From Sediminibacterium sp. (GTDB taxonomy: Bacteria; Bacteroidota; Bacteroidia; Chitinophagales; Chitinophagaceae): DNA of 64,000 bases. Below are positions 15,248-24,244 of this stretch, in pieces. Every line of letters starts with the position of its first letter. The first letter of the stretch is position 1. The notes under the pieces are model-generated. The model was not told the DNA's origin and made no database searches. It saw only the letters and a program-made list of their open reading frames with translations. The stretch covers positions 616,458-680,457 of the forward strand of contig NZ_JAUYTR010000011.1 in assembly GCF_030695065.1 (NCBI RefSeq), in the 5' to 3' direction. Made by a program: the position numbers and the translations under genes.

Positions 15248-16693
15248 ATGCTACCCTTTTTACAATCAAAAAAGTTTTCATGGCTAGCCATTAGCAGTTT
15301 CTTTTTGTTTGGATTAGGGTCGCTGGTAACGCAAGAACCCTATTGGCTAATTGCACCTTTTATTTTAGTGGTAACAATCCCCCTTGTTCAATTAATTGTT
15401 ACTAAAACCGAATATTTATATTGGTTGTTGCTGATTACACTACCACTATCCACAGAATATAATTTTACGCCATCGCTTGGCTTAGATCTTCCAGATGAAC
15501 CTTTGCTTATCCTATTATCAGTTACAGTATTTGCAAGTTGCTTATTCAAACCATCTGCTTTTCAAATTATTTTTAAATCGCCCATTTTTAGGTGGATCAT
15601 TGCCATGGTAATTTGGATGTGTATCAGTTTATGCTATGCACCCAACCAATGGCTGGCACTTAAGTTTATACTAGCCAAGATTTGGTACATAATACCATTG
15701 GTATTCCTTACTGCTTTGATTCATCAACGTTCAAGTAATTTTAGAAAGACTGCGCTATATCTATGCATACCATTAATCCTGATTGTGATTCAAACACTTA
15801 TAAGACATGCATTCTATGGATTTGACTTTGTTGCCATCAAAAAAACTATGGGACCTTTCTTCAGGAATCACGTAAACTATTCTGCTATATTAGTTTGTCT
15901 GATTCCCATTGGTTTGCTCATTCACCATTCTACACAAGACCTTCGCAAAAAAAATATAATTAAAATAGGAATTGGCATTGCATTAATGGGATTATTCTTT
16001 GCCTATTCAAGGGGTGCATGGTTGGCCCTATTAGCAGGGATGATTGGCTACTATTTAATTAAAAAAAATATACTCGGAAAAACCATATTGCTAAGCATTG
16101 TCACTATTGCAATTTCTCTAATTGTACTAATGCACAACAATTATTTCATGCAATTTGCGCCCGAACACGATGAAACCATATTTCATGAAAATTTTTCTGA
16201 CCATTTAAATGCTACAATTGGGCTGAAAGATATTTCGAATGCAGAACGCTTTCATAGATGGGTTGCTGGAGTTAGAATGGTAGCCGAAAAACCCTGGACC
16301 GGATTTGGTGCAAATAGTTTTTACAACAATTACCAACCCTATACCGCAGCCGCATTCAAAACTTGGGTAAGTAATAATCCCGAACATTCCACGGTTCACA
16401 ATTATTATTTATTGCTTGCCTTAGAGCAAGGCGTACCAGCACTTATTTTATTCGCAGGATTTTTTATTTACTTGTTATTACAAACTCAACAACTTTACCA
16501 CCAGTTTCAGCAAAACTATTTCCGACAAATTGCATTGGCCTTGGGTGTTTTATTAATAATGATTGCATCACTCAATTTTACCAGCGATCTAATTGAGACA
16601 GATAAAATTGGTGGGTTGTTCTGGTTGGCCGCAGGTATATTGATTGGTTTAAAGTACCATCACCAAATTGAAAAAGAGTCTGTAGCTATTTAA
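15248..16693 (+). CDS. O-antigen ligase/polymerase family membrane protein
   Basis: A 481-aa polytopic membrane protein with about 11-12 hydrophobic helices. The Wzy_C-type core is visible: FFAYSRGAWLALLAGMIGYYL (cytoplasm-facing Arg), then a large periplasmic loop (about 300-390) with GFGANSFYNNYQPYT and PEHSTVHNYYLLLALEQG. These are the His and Glu residues typical of WaaL/Wzy enzymes. It transfers or polymerises lipid-linked glycans at the periplasmic face. Its ATG follows the stop of the Wzz-like gene with no gap. Ligase and polymerase cannot be told apart from sequence alone. Confidence 0.85.
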   Translation: MLPFLQSKKFSWLAISSFFLFGLGSLVTQEPYWLIAPFILVVTIPLVQLIVTKTEYLYWLLLITLPLSTEYNFTPSLGLDLPDEPLLILLSVTVFASCLFKPSAFQIIFKSPIFRWIIAMVIWMCISLCYAPNQWLALKFILAKIWYIIPLVFLTALIHQRSSNFRKTALYLCIPLILIVIQTLIRHAFYGFDFVAIKKTMGPFFRNHVNYSAILVCLIPIGLLIHHSTQDLRKKNIIKIGIGIALMGLFFAYSRGAWLALLAGMIGYYLIKKNILGKTILLSIVTIAISLIVLMHNNYFMQFAPEHDETIFHENFSDHLNATIGLKDISNAERFHRWVAGVRMVAEKPWTGFGANSFYNNYQPYTAAAFKTWVSNNPEHSTVHNYYLLLALEQGVPALILFAGFFIYLLLQTQQLYHQFQQNYFRQIALALGVLLIMIASLNFTSDLIETDKIGGLFWLAAGILIGLKYHHQIEKESVAI

Positions 16694-16806
16694 GCGGTAC
16701 AAAAGTTGTATTGACCGATTAAGTGCCATTTTAATCATTAATTAATGCCTTGACGATATACACTAAGATAGTTTTGGTGTCTAATATAGAAATACACCAA
16801 TAGATT

Positions 16807-16896
16807 ATGCTTCGTCTGCTACTAGCCCCCTTTATTTTAGCTGCAATGTTTATTTATGCCTGGTTCCCAGACAAGTCATCCAAAGATAAAAACTAA
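16807..16896 (+). CDS. Possible 29-aa single-span membrane peptide
   Basis: A short frame from ATG 16807 to TAA 16894-16896. It encodes 29 residues: a hydrophobic helix (LRLLLAPFILAAMFIYAWF) and a charged tail PDKSSKDKN. Positive residue before and lysines after give a plausible one-pass membrane peptide. It overlaps the stop of the convergent glycosyltransferase by four bases. No family is known to me and no promoter was identified, so it may be chance. Confidence 0.35.
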   Translation: MLRLLLAPFILAAMFIYAWFPDKSSKDKN

Positions 16897-18035
16897 TTTA
16901 CGGTCCTGTTCTTCCATTGATATTTTCCAAACTTACCCAGCCAACCTGCAATCACGGTATAAACAATATGAAAGGGTTGCATGATCGGAAAAAATACCAA
17001 TGTCTTTTCCAGCTTAAAAAATTGAGCAACTGGCAATAAAAAATACAGCTCTATCAAGGTTTTGATGGCAATGATCCAAACTGTCCAAAACAACAATTCA
17101 TTTGAAAAAATACCAACCAATAATCCAATTAATAAGGAAGCATTGAATAAATAGACCAATAACAACACTCCAAATATCTTTTGATCATTGTAACTGTCTG
17201 CCTTGCTTGCCCACCGAATACGCTGTTGAATAAAGGAAGTCCAATTAGGCATTGGAGCAGTTTTAACAATCATTTCATTCGAAAATAAATAAGCCAGCCT
17301 ACCCGGAAATGCTGTTTTCATTTTATGCATCAACAACATATCGTCTCCACTAGCCAAGTGATCAATCCCTTTAAATTTACCAACTGCTTCAAATGCTGTT
17401 TTACTATAAGCCAAATTTGCGCCATTGCACATACTATGCGAACCCGCTGATACAGCGGCGGCTGTAATCCCCTGTAAACTCAAAAAATCCAATACCTGAA
17501 AAATACCACTAAATCGACCGTTCTGTGTAAACATCACTGGCGCTGCAATAAATACAGGATCCTTTGCTAAAATCATAGCATTGAAATAGTATAACCAATT
17601 GGGTGGAACCAAACAATCTGCATCGGTAGTAACGATCCAATCGCCTTTCGATTTATCTACTGCTATTTCAATGGCTTTTTTCTTAAATGCATTGGTAGCT
17701 TTACCACCTAAATAATCTTTGAGATAAATCAACTGAACTTGTGGGTATTGTTTTGCTAATTGAGCAACTATTAGCGGAGTATCATCGGTTGAATGATCAT
17801 CTACCACTATAATTTCATACAGTGGATAGGACTGCGCTAAAATGCTTTGAATACATTTTTCAATATTGTCCAATTCATTGCGCGCGGGAATAATAATAGA
17901 GAAAAATACAGTTGGCTCAAATGCCCCTGTTACTTGGAATGGTTTTAAAGCATTGAACCAATACCGATAAACCAGTATAAGGCCAATATATAAAGTAGCC
18001 AAAACCCCACTGATAATCATAAACCAATACTCCAT
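16893..18035 (-). CDS. Family 2 glycosyltransferase, membrane-bound
   Basis: A 380-aa GT-A glycosyltransferase. The N-terminal membrane helix (about 6-25) is followed by a catalytic domain (about 45-235) with IIIPARNELDNIEKCI, VVDDHSTDD, TTDADC (the DxD metal site) and SGDD. Near residue 266 is QQRIRWASK, the Q-x-x-R-W motif of processive enzymes. Several C-terminal helices (about 280-365) follow. It probably builds a surface or storage polysaccharide, or glycolipid, from a nucleotide sugar. It faces the polysaccharide operon convergently, which supports a cell-surface role. The exact product cannot be inferred. Confidence 0.86.
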   Translation of the reverse strand: MEYWFMIISGVLATLYIGLILVYRYWFNALKPFQVTGAFEPTVFFSIIIPARNELDNIEKCIQSILAQSYPLYEIIVVDDHSTDDTPLIVAQLAKQYPQVQLIYLKDYLGGKATNAFKKKAIEIAVDKSKGDWIVTTDADCLVPPNWLYYFNAMILAKDPVFIAAPVMFTQNGRFSGIFQVLDFLSLQGITAAAVSAGSHSMCNGANLAYSKTAFEAVGKFKGIDHLASGDDMLLMHKMKTAFPGRLAYLFSNEMIVKTAPMPNWTSFIQQRIRWASKADSYNDQKIFGVLLLVYLFNASLLIGLLVGIFSNELLFWTVWIIAIKTLIELYFLLPVAQFFKLEKTLVFFPIMQPFHIVYTVIAGWLGKFGKYQWKNRTVN

Positions 18036-18124
18036 TCAGGCAAAGAAAACCATTCTTCTTGAATCAAGACTTAGTTAAATATGCGCCGACTAAGCCAAAT
18101 GACTCAAATTTCATGAAATTATTC

Positions 18125-18173
18125 TTGGTAGTATGGAAGAAAGAAACCAATTTTGAATTAGTTGCATAACTAA
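18125..18173 (+). promoter_or_regulatory. Promoter with MarR-type palindrome
   Basis: TTGG (18125-18128), a 19-bp spacer and CAATTTTG (18148-18155, one mismatch to TAnnTTTG) form a Bacteroidota-type promoter. Just downstream, at the expected start point, is TTAGTT-GCAT-AACTAA (18158-18173), a palindrome typical of MarR sites. It ends 4 bp before the marR ATG, so autorepression is likely. Confidence 0.55.
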
Positions 18174-18177
18174 CTAT

Positions 18178-18642
18178 ATGCCAAACAACCATTTTAAAAG
18201 AGGAGAATTATACAGCGTCATCAATGGGATGGCTTCTACAGCTGTGGCCAGAAGGTTACAGAAGAATTTCCGCAATGCCGGATTAGAAATCACCATTGAA
18301 CAATGGAGTGTATTGTATCACTTATGGAAACAAGATGGCTTAAGCCAGCAAGAACTTTGCAATCGTACATTTCGTGACAAACCCAGTATTACCAGACTCA
18401 TTGATAATTTAGAGAAGCAACATATGGTTAAAAGAGTAGCGTCTCCTACTGATAGAAGAATTAATCTGGTTCAACTTACAGATGCTGCAAAAGACCTGCA
18501 ACAAATTACAATTGATCTGGCTAATCAAACTATGGCTGAAGCATTGGTGGGTGTAGATAAGAAAGACATTGAAACAGTAAAATCGGTTTTTCAGAAGGTA
18601 TACGACAACCTTACGTTAACACCTATAGAACAATTGAATTAA
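18178..18642 (+). CDS. MarR family transcriptional regulator
   Basis: A 154-aa winged-helix regulator. Recognition region: LSQQELCNRTFRDKPSITRLIDNLEKQHMV (about residues 57-86). It is followed by the wing SPTDRRINLVQLT, with the conserved D-R-R. MarR proteins are dimeric repressors relieved by small aromatic or acyl ligands. It is 27 nt upstream of the acyl-CoA dehydrogenase gene on the same strand, so it probably controls that fatty-acid or acyl-CoA enzyme and itself through the palindrome at 18158-18173. Confidence 0.92.
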   Translation: MPNNHFKRGELYSVINGMASTAVARRLQKNFRNAGLEITIEQWSVLYHLWKQDGLSQQELCNRTFRDKPSITRLIDNLEKQHMVKRVASPTDRRINLVQLTDAAKDLQQITIDLANQTMAEALVGVDKKDIETVKSVFQKVYDNLTLTPIEQLN

Positions 18643-18669
18643 ACACTTTAACATACAAAACAATTAACG

Positions 18670-20460
18670 ATGGAAGCCACAAACAAAACAAAAGCCCTCT
18701 TGGGCGGAGAATGGATCATCAAGGAAAGCAATCCTCATGAAACTTTCATTCCGGAAGAATTTAATGAAGAGCAGACCATGGTCATGGATATGTGCCATCA
18801 GTTTTTAGATGCTGAAATTTTACCCATTGTAGATCGTATTGATAAAATGGAGCCAGGATTGGTAGCATCATTAATGCAAAAAGCAGGTGAGCAAGGTTTG
18901 CTGTCTACTTCTTTTCCTGAAGAATATGGTGGACTAGGTAAAGATTTTATTACTTCTACCATTGTGAACGAAGGAATGGGGGGTGGTTATTCTTTCTCTG
19001 TTGCCGTTGCAGCCCACACTGGTATTGGTTCTTTGCCCATCTTATATTTTGGTACCGAAGAACAAAAACAAAAATATATTCCCAAGTTAGCTAGTGGAGA
19101 ATGGAAGGGTGCTTATGGATTAACAGAGCCCAACAGTGGTAGTGACGCCTTGGGTGCCAAAACCACTGCTAAATTAAGCGAAGACGGAAAACACTATTTA
19201 TTGAATGGCCAAAAATGTTGGATCACCAATGGTGGTTTTGCAGATGTGTTCACCGTATTTGCTAAAATTGATGGAGATAAATTCACTGCATTTATTATTG
19301 ACCGTGGAACAGAAGGATTTACACAAGGACCTGAAGAACATAAAATGGGTATCAAAGGTTCTTCTACTGTTCAATTGTATTTCCAAGATTGTAAAGTACC
19401 AGTAGAAAACGTTTTAGGTGAAATTGGCAAAGGACATATCATCGCTTTCAATATTTTAAATATTGGTCGTTTAAAATTATGTGCTGCAACATTGGGTGGT
19501 GCAAAAAAAGCAACTGATACTTCTGTTCAATACGCTAAAACAAGAGAGCAGTTTAAACTACCCATTGCTAAGTTTGGAGCTATTCGTCATAAAATGGCTG
19601 AAATGGCAATACGCTTATGGGTTTGTGAATCTGCTTTGTATCGTTCTGCTAAATGGATTGACGATAAAGAACATGAGTTGGCAGCCAGCGGAAAATCATT
19701 TGCAGAAGCCTTATTGGGTGCTGCAGAAGAATATGCAATAGAGTGTGCTATGTTAAAAGTGTATGGTAGTGAAGTATTAGACTTTGTAGTGGATGAAGGT
19801 GTTCAAATACATGGTGGTAATGGATTCTCCGATGAATATGTAATTTCTAAAGCATACCGCGATAGCCGTATCAATAGAATTTACGAGGGCACCAACGAAA
19901 TCAATCGTTTGCTAACTGTAGATATGGTATTGAAACGTGCAATGAAAGGCAAGCTAGACCTAATGGGACCAGCCATGTCTGTTCAAAAAGAATTGATGAG
20001 TATTCCAGATTTTGGTGCAGAAGAGGAAGGTACTTATGCAAAGGAATTAAAAGCAATTGCTAATTTCAAAAAAGCCATTTTAATGGTAGCTGGGGCTGCT
20101 GTTCAAAAACTAATGATGCAGCTAGACAAAGAGCAAGAGATCTTGATGAATATTGCAGACATGGCTATTGAAGTATTCCATGCAGAAAGTGCTTTATTGC
20201 GTGTAATGAAATTGGCTTCTCTAAAAGGAGACGCAGCAATAGCTACACAAATTGATATCATGCGTACTTATATGTACGATGCGGCAGATCGCATTAACAA
20301 AGCGGGTAAAGACGCATTAAATAGCTTTGCCGACGGAGACGAGTTGCGTATGATGCATATTGGATTAAAGCGCTTTACCAAAGTAGAACCTTTCAATTGC
20401 AAAGAAGCACGTAGAAGAATTTCCGATCGTTTAATAGCCGATAATGGATATAAAATTTAA
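18670..20460 (+). CDS. Acyl-CoA dehydrogenase
   Basis: A 596-aa FAD-dependent acyl-CoA dehydrogenase, longer than the usual 380-aa enzymes because of a C-terminal helical extension, as in very-long-chain types. Motifs: AYGLTEPNSGSDA (FAD/substrate), WITNGGFADVFTVFAK, IHGGNGFSDEY, and RIYEGTNEINRLLT with the catalytic-base Glu in YEGT. It catalyses the first step of beta-oxidation, passing electrons to an electron-transfer flavoprotein. It is cotranscribed with the MarR regulator before it and ends before a strong terminator. Confidence 0.93.
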   Translation: MEATNKTKALLGGEWIIKESNPHETFIPEEFNEEQTMVMDMCHQFLDAEILPIVDRIDKMEPGLVASLMQKAGEQGLLSTSFPEEYGGLGKDFITSTIVNEGMGGGYSFSVAVAAHTGIGSLPILYFGTEEQKQKYIPKLASGEWKGAYGLTEPNSGSDALGAKTTAKLSEDGKHYLLNGQKCWITNGGFADVFTVFAKIDGDKFTAFIIDRGTEGFTQGPEEHKMGIKGSSTVQLYFQDCKVPVENVLGEIGKGHIIAFNILNIGRLKLCAATLGGAKKATDTSVQYAKTREQFKLPIAKFGAIRHKMAEMAIRLWVCESALYRSAKWIDDKEHELAASGKSFAEALLGAAEEYAIECAMLKVYGSEVLDFVVDEGVQIHGGNGFSDEYVISKAYRDSRINRIYEGTNEINRLLTVDMVLKRAMKGKLDLMGPAMSVQKELMSIPDFGAEEEGTYAKELKAIANFKKAILMVAGAAVQKLMMQLDKEQEILMNIADMAIEVFHAESALLRVMKLASLKGDAAIATQIDIMRTYMYDAADRINKAGKDALNSFADGDELRMMHIGLKRFTKVEPFNCKEARRRISDRLIADNGYKI

Positions 20461-20476
20461 GGTTCGCTAATACAAC

Positions 20477-20517
20477 AAATCCCCGCTCCGATTAATCGAG
20501 GCGGGGATTTTTATTTT
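20477..20517 (+). terminator. Intrinsic terminator after acyl-CoA dehydrogenase
   Basis: A perfect 10-bp stem (20477-20486 with 20501-20510), an inner partly paired loop and a T-rich tail. It lies 17 bp after the stop. The minus side lacks a good U-run. Confidence 0.85.
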
Positions 20518-20552
20518 TATTCTATGATGCTGCGTATCTAGAATTGGGAAAC

Positions 20553-21095
20553 TTATCTGCGAATTTCAACGCGAGTTCCTACAGGCAATAAATCAAATAA
20601 CTCCTGTACATATTTGTTTTTCGTACTAATGCATCCTTCGGTCCAATTTCTATATTGGTCTATAGCATAATCGTCATAAGGCACAGTACCATGGATTCCA
20701 ATCTCTCCCCCAATTTTTGCATTGGCTGGTATAAGTCCTAATGCTTTGCGTTGATTAAACTTGGCATAACTTTCTGCAGTGGGATAATCAATGAGCATAA
20801 AACGTTCCCATTTAGCATGTTTGCGTTTACCCGTAATATGAAATACACCTTCTGGTGTTCTTCTGTCTCCTTGGTATAATTTATCACCTAAGTCTTTACT
20901 TCCAAATACTACCGGATAAGATGCCAGCCACTCACCGTCTTGGTCGTAAATTTTTAATTCATACTCACTCTTAATAATATATACCGAATAGGAATCCTTA
21001 TCTGCTTTTGCAGAATCTATTACCCGATGCTTTCTAAATGAAGTGGTAAGGGTAATGCCAGCTAAAAATAATATCCAGTAGAGTGCCCTTTTCAT
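20553..21095 (-). CDS. L,D-transpeptidase (YkuD) family protein
   Basis: A 180-aa exported protein with an N-terminal hydrophobic signal or anchor (residues 3-20) and a YkuD domain (about 36-178). The catalytic signature is present: IGIHGT with the active-site His, and WTEGCIST with the nucleophile Cys. These enzymes form 3-3 cross-links in peptidoglycan or attach proteins to it. Some Bacteroidota members of this short type are called murein L,D-transpeptidase catalytic domain proteins. It is monocistronic, convergent with the acyl-CoA dehydrogenase gene. Confidence 0.9.
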   Translation of the reverse strand: MKRALYWILFLAGITLTTSFRKHRVIDSAKADKDSYSVYIIKSEYELKIYDQDGEWLASYPVVFGSKDLGDKLYQGDRRTPEGVFHITGKRKHAKWERFMLIDYPTAESYAKFNQRKALGLIPANAKIGGEIGIHGTVPYDDYAIDQYRNWTEGCISTKNKYVQELFDLLPVGTRVEIRR

Positions 21096-21189
21096 AATTG
21101 CTGATTAATAAACGAAAATTAACCATTCCAATTGTGGAGCAAATGTTAATTCAAATTCACTTAACAAAGATAACTAATTGAAGCATTGA

Positions 21190-22053
21190 TTACCAAGTGC
21201 TTAAGCGAACCCCAATTGCGTAAGGAAATTGTTCAACCCTGGTAATATCCTTCTGCATTTTGTTTAGGCTGTATGAACCATATAAACGTACAGGACCCAA
21301 TCCTACTTCTCCAATAGCCGCTAAACGGAAGGGCTCCATGTAAAAGTCGGCCTTCTCTTTTTGCTTGCCTCTTTCTGCACTTATTTGTTTGTTGCTGCTA
21401 GAAATTAGGTAACCTGCACTAACCCCTGCACTAAAACTAAATCCCTTGCGTTTGTCTGGTGTAGTATTAATATTGATCATGAATGGAACAGTAAGGTAGC
21501 CAGCATACAATTTATTCTTTGAAAAAGAAATGGAATCATTAAATACATAAGGTGCTGGATCGTTGTTGTAACTGATTTTAGAATCGTAACGGAAATTATA
21601 CATTTCCAATCCTAATCCGTATTTAAGGTTCAAGACATTCTTACTGATATTTAATTTCTGCATAAAGAACCAAATATTCACGTTAGAAGACTTGCGGCTG
21701 TTTAAACGGTAGCTGTTTTCATTAACAGGTCCGTCTTGTGGACGAAGCGTTTTAAAATAAGAACCTGCTTGTGCAAAACCATAATTGGTATTGTCTCGCA
21801 AATTGGCAAATCCTAAATCGAGAATCCACCAGTTGGTACTTAAATTTTTACGCTTGGCAGGTCTGCGCTCTACACGCAATAGATTGAAATTATCTCTATT
21901 AATTCTTGAAGTACCTATAGTATTATCTTCAGATCCTTTCTTTTTGATGATTACGAAATTACCCACTTTAATAGTGTCCGTTTCTTGTGTTGACTGAGCG
22001 GTTGAACTCAAGGCAATACATACCATTGCCACCATGCTTAGAATGCTTTTCAT
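21190..22053 (-). CDS. Probable outer-membrane beta-barrel protein of sigma/anti-sigma operon
   Basis: A 287-aa protein with a signal peptide (cleavage near AQS at residues 19-21). After a short linker comes a series of amphipathic beta strands (WWILDLGFANLRDNTNYGF, FFMQKLNISKNVLNLKYGLGL, YLTVPFMINI, FSFSAGVSAGYLI), ending in AIGVRLSTW with a terminal aromatic. This is the look of a porin-family outer-membrane barrel. It lies 12 nt downstream of the anti-sigma gene, so it is probably a target or sensor of that regulatory pair. The function is not known. Confidence 0.8.
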   Translation of the reverse strand: MKSILSMVAMVCIALSSTAQSTQETDTIKVGNFVIIKKKGSEDNTIGTSRINRDNFNLLRVERRPAKRKNLSTNWWILDLGFANLRDNTNYGFAQAGSYFKTLRPQDGPVNENSYRLNSRKSSNVNIWFFMQKLNISKNVLNLKYGLGLEMYNFRYDSKISYNNDPAPYVFNDSISFSKNKLYAGYLTVPFMININTTPDKRKGFSFSAGVSAGYLISSSNKQISAERGKQKEKADFYMEPFRLAAIGEVGLGPVRLYGSYSLNKMQKDITRVEQFPYAIGVRLSTW

Positions 22054-22065
22054 ACTTTTTTGCTT

Positions 22066-23139
22066 TTACTTTTTTTGACGAGTGTCTTCTTCTTGTTTGG
22101 CTTTTGAACGGAATATCGTTCCTGCTTTGCGGAATAGTCCGCGCAATTTATCTTTATTTATTTCTAATGCCCCTATAAAAAGGCTTTTATCTTCTTCAGC
22201 ATCTTCTAAAGCCGTATACACTGGTTTAGCTTCTTCAAAAGCCGCATCTGACTTTGTTTCTGCTGGTTCAATATTGGCTCCTTGATTGTTTTCAATATCA
22301 TTTCTTCCAACAATTAAATTGTCAGAAATTGCTGCCTTATTAGTTGCGATTGGATTGTTCTCTACTTTGGCAATAACATGTTCTTCTTTTTTAGCTGGCT
22401 CATCATTAATAATTGTTACCAAAGAATTGTTGCTTATGATAGGTTGGTCTGCTTTGATATTACTGTAGGGCTTCTCTGTTTGAACCGAAGCTTTAGGATC
22501 TACTTCTACCACTATACTCTTAAGCGTTTCTTCATTGGCTACTACCCTTTTTTCGGCATTGTTTACAGGCTCAGTACCTAGCATTTCTGGTTGCGTTCCA
22601 TTTATTTCTATGGTCGTTTTTAATTGATTGGTTGGAGCCAACATCCAAACAGTAGCAATTAATCCAATCACGGCAGCAGCACTTGCATAACGCATCCAAC
22701 GCATATAAACTACTGGACGTTTCTGCTCTTCTTTCCTATATAATACTTCTTTATTATTGAATACCCATTCTTCAGGGGCCAATTTGGTTTGAACCAATAA
22801 TTCAAAAGCTGCCTGCAAATTGGGATGCTGTAAAATAAATAACTCTACTTTTTCGCGATCACTAGGAGTTAATTCATTGTCAATGAACAATAAGAACCAT
22901 GTTTCATAGTTGCTTAAAGTAATCTCATTGGTTGACTGCTTTAACAATTGGTCCTTCCCGTTAAAAATGATTTGCTCCTCTGGTACCAATATTGTGTCTT
23001 GCAATAATGCCAACTCATCTGCTAAATCTGGATGCTCCAACATAAACCGTTCTACAGCTACCTTCTCTTCGGGGGAGAGCTCTCCATCTACCCAAAGCAG
23101 AAAATATTGTTCGTAATTATGTTGGTTAATGGTAATCAT
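22066..23139 (-). CDS. Membrane-anchored anti-sigma-like protein with duplicated N-terminal domain
   Basis: A 357-aa protein whose first 135 residues hold two copies of one module. Copy 1 has YEQYFLLWVDGELSPEEKV and HPDLADELALL; copy 2 has YETWFLLFIDNELTPSDREKV and HPNLQAAFELL. These resemble the anti-sigma zinc-finger fold without its Cys/His metal ligands. A single membrane helix follows (about 148-166), then a low-complexity, mostly polar periplasmic part. Its ATG overlaps the stop of the sigma factor gene by one base, so the two are translationally coupled. It probably holds the sigma factor at the membrane until an envelope signal arrives. Confidence 0.82.
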   Translation of the reverse strand: MITINQHNYEQYFLLWVDGELSPEEKVAVERFMLEHPDLADELALLQDTILVPEEQIIFNGKDQLLKQSTNEITLSNYETWFLLFIDNELTPSDREKVELFILQHPNLQAAFELLVQTKLAPEEWVFNNKEVLYRKEEQKRPVVYMRWMRYASAAAVIGLIATVWMLAPTNQLKTTIEINGTQPEMLGTEPVNNAEKRVVANEETLKSIVVEVDPKASVQTEKPYSNIKADQPIISNNSLVTIINDEPAKKEEHVIAKVENNPIATNKAAISDNLIVGRNDIENNQGANIEPAETKSDAAFEEAKPVYTALEDAEEDKSLFIGALEINKDKLRGLFRKAGTIFRSKAKQEEDTRQKK

Positions 23140-23624
23140 TATAATACGTTTTCGGCACTAACCAAATAGTTTTTTAAGGTTAATCTTGCCCTATGCAAAT
23201 ACACTTTTACTTGACTCTCATTCAAATTCATAATTTGCCCTATCTCTTCGTAACTATATCCTTCATAGTCTTTCAACATCACCAAACTTTTCTGCGTTTC
23301 ATTCAAACGATTTAAAGCTTCCATCAATGTTTTCTTTAATCCTGAATGCTGTTGGTACTGAATTCCTGTTTGCTCTTCAAATTCCTCTTTCAATTGCACC
23401 CTTTTATTTTTACGAATATGATCAATCATTTGATTGTACCCCACTGTAAATAAATAGGCTTTTGACTTAGCTGTTTCCACTTGATCTCTATTCCTCCAGA
23501 GTTTTTCAAAACTGGTTTGCACAATATCTCTTGCGTCTTCTTCATGCCGAAGATTTTTCACGATAAACCTGAAAAGGCCATCGGCATGGTTATTAACACA
23601 TTCATTGTACTCAAACTCGGTCAT
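23139..23624 (-). CDS. ECF-type RNA polymerase sigma factor
   Basis: A 161-aa sigma-70 family factor with region 2 (about 10-75, including DARDIVQTSFEKLWRNRD and KAYLFTVGYNQMIDHIRK) and region 4 (about 100-155, with YEGYSYEEIGQIMNLNESQVKVYLHRAR). Regions 1 and 3 are absent, as in extracytoplasmic-function factors. It is the first gene of the sigma, anti-sigma and outer-membrane barrel operon. It likely directs transcription of envelope genes, possibly including its own operon. Confidence 0.93.
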   Translation of the reverse strand: MTEFEYNECVNNHADGLFRFIVKNLRHEEDARDIVQTSFEKLWRNRDQVETAKSKAYLFTVGYNQMIDHIRKNKRVQLKEEFEEQTGIQYQQHSGLKKTLMEALNRLNETQKSLVMLKDYEGYSYEEIGQIMNLNESQVKVYLHRARLTLKNYLVSAENVL

Positions 23625-23765
23625 ACAAATAGAAACAGTTAGTTGGTTTGTACTTATGATACGAATAGCCGTTCATTATGTTACAGCTACTAAAAGAATT
23701 ATTTAAAATTAGGCCGAATAGTCTGTGGGATACCTATAAATTGGTATGAAAGGGGCTAATTATAC

Positions 23766-24239
23766 TTAATTGGTGTCTAAATTGAACGCAGCCCAAAAAC
23801 CCCATTTTACAAATAGCCAAGCTAATACGCTGTAGGAAATTACTAACACCAGTAAGGACCCATAAAAATAGCTTTTGCCTAGTTTGGCTACCTTTTTTTG
23901 CTTCCCCTCCTCTTTGCTGAGTAGTTCTGTAATAATATTATTATACACCCCCCTGATTCTGTATAAAAAATAGCTCAATAAAAAAATGAGTAATGCCCCT
24001 ATTACAAATGACAATTTGAATGCATTGAGCCATTCCCACATTAATCTATGTAAGTATTCAGGGTCTTTTTCTTTAAAAGCAACTAGATTAGTATAAATAT
24101 AGTAACCATAAAAGGTGAGCACATTGGCAACCCAAACTATGCCTACCATCATGGGGCCTTGCGTTTTCGCTAGTACTACTCTTTGCCTATATTGACACCA
24201 TAAATAATTGTGCGAAATGATTGCTCCAAATACCGTCAT
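23766..24239 (-). CDS. Small membrane protein, paralogue 1 of a tandem pair
   Basis: A 157-aa protein from the ATG at 24239. The frame opens at 24296, but the extra 19 residues overlap the upstream paralogue and the shorter start aligns with it. Three to four membrane helices are seen (VGIVWVANVLTFYGYYIYT, FVIGALLIFLLSYFLYRI, FYGSLLVLVISYSVLAWLF). A cytoplasmic charged loop ELLSKEEGKQKKVAKLGK separates the second and third. It aligns across its length with the gene at 24245, with shared MVG-x-x-WV-x-NVLT and KRGGRYFY/KLGKSYFY. I know no function for this family. Confidence 0.7.
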   Translation of the reverse strand: MTVFGAIISHNYLWCQYRQRVVLAKTQGPMMVGIVWVANVLTFYGYYIYTNLVAFKEKDPEYLHRLMWEWLNAFKLSFVIGALLIFLLSYFLYRIRGVYNNIITELLSKEEGKQKKVAKLGKSYFYGSLLVLVISYSVLAWLFVKWGFWAAFNLDTN

Positions 24240-24244
24240 AGCTT

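Noticed and set aside
20477..20517. Terminator also serving the L,D-transpeptidase gene
   Set aside because: The minus-strand side lacks a U-run.
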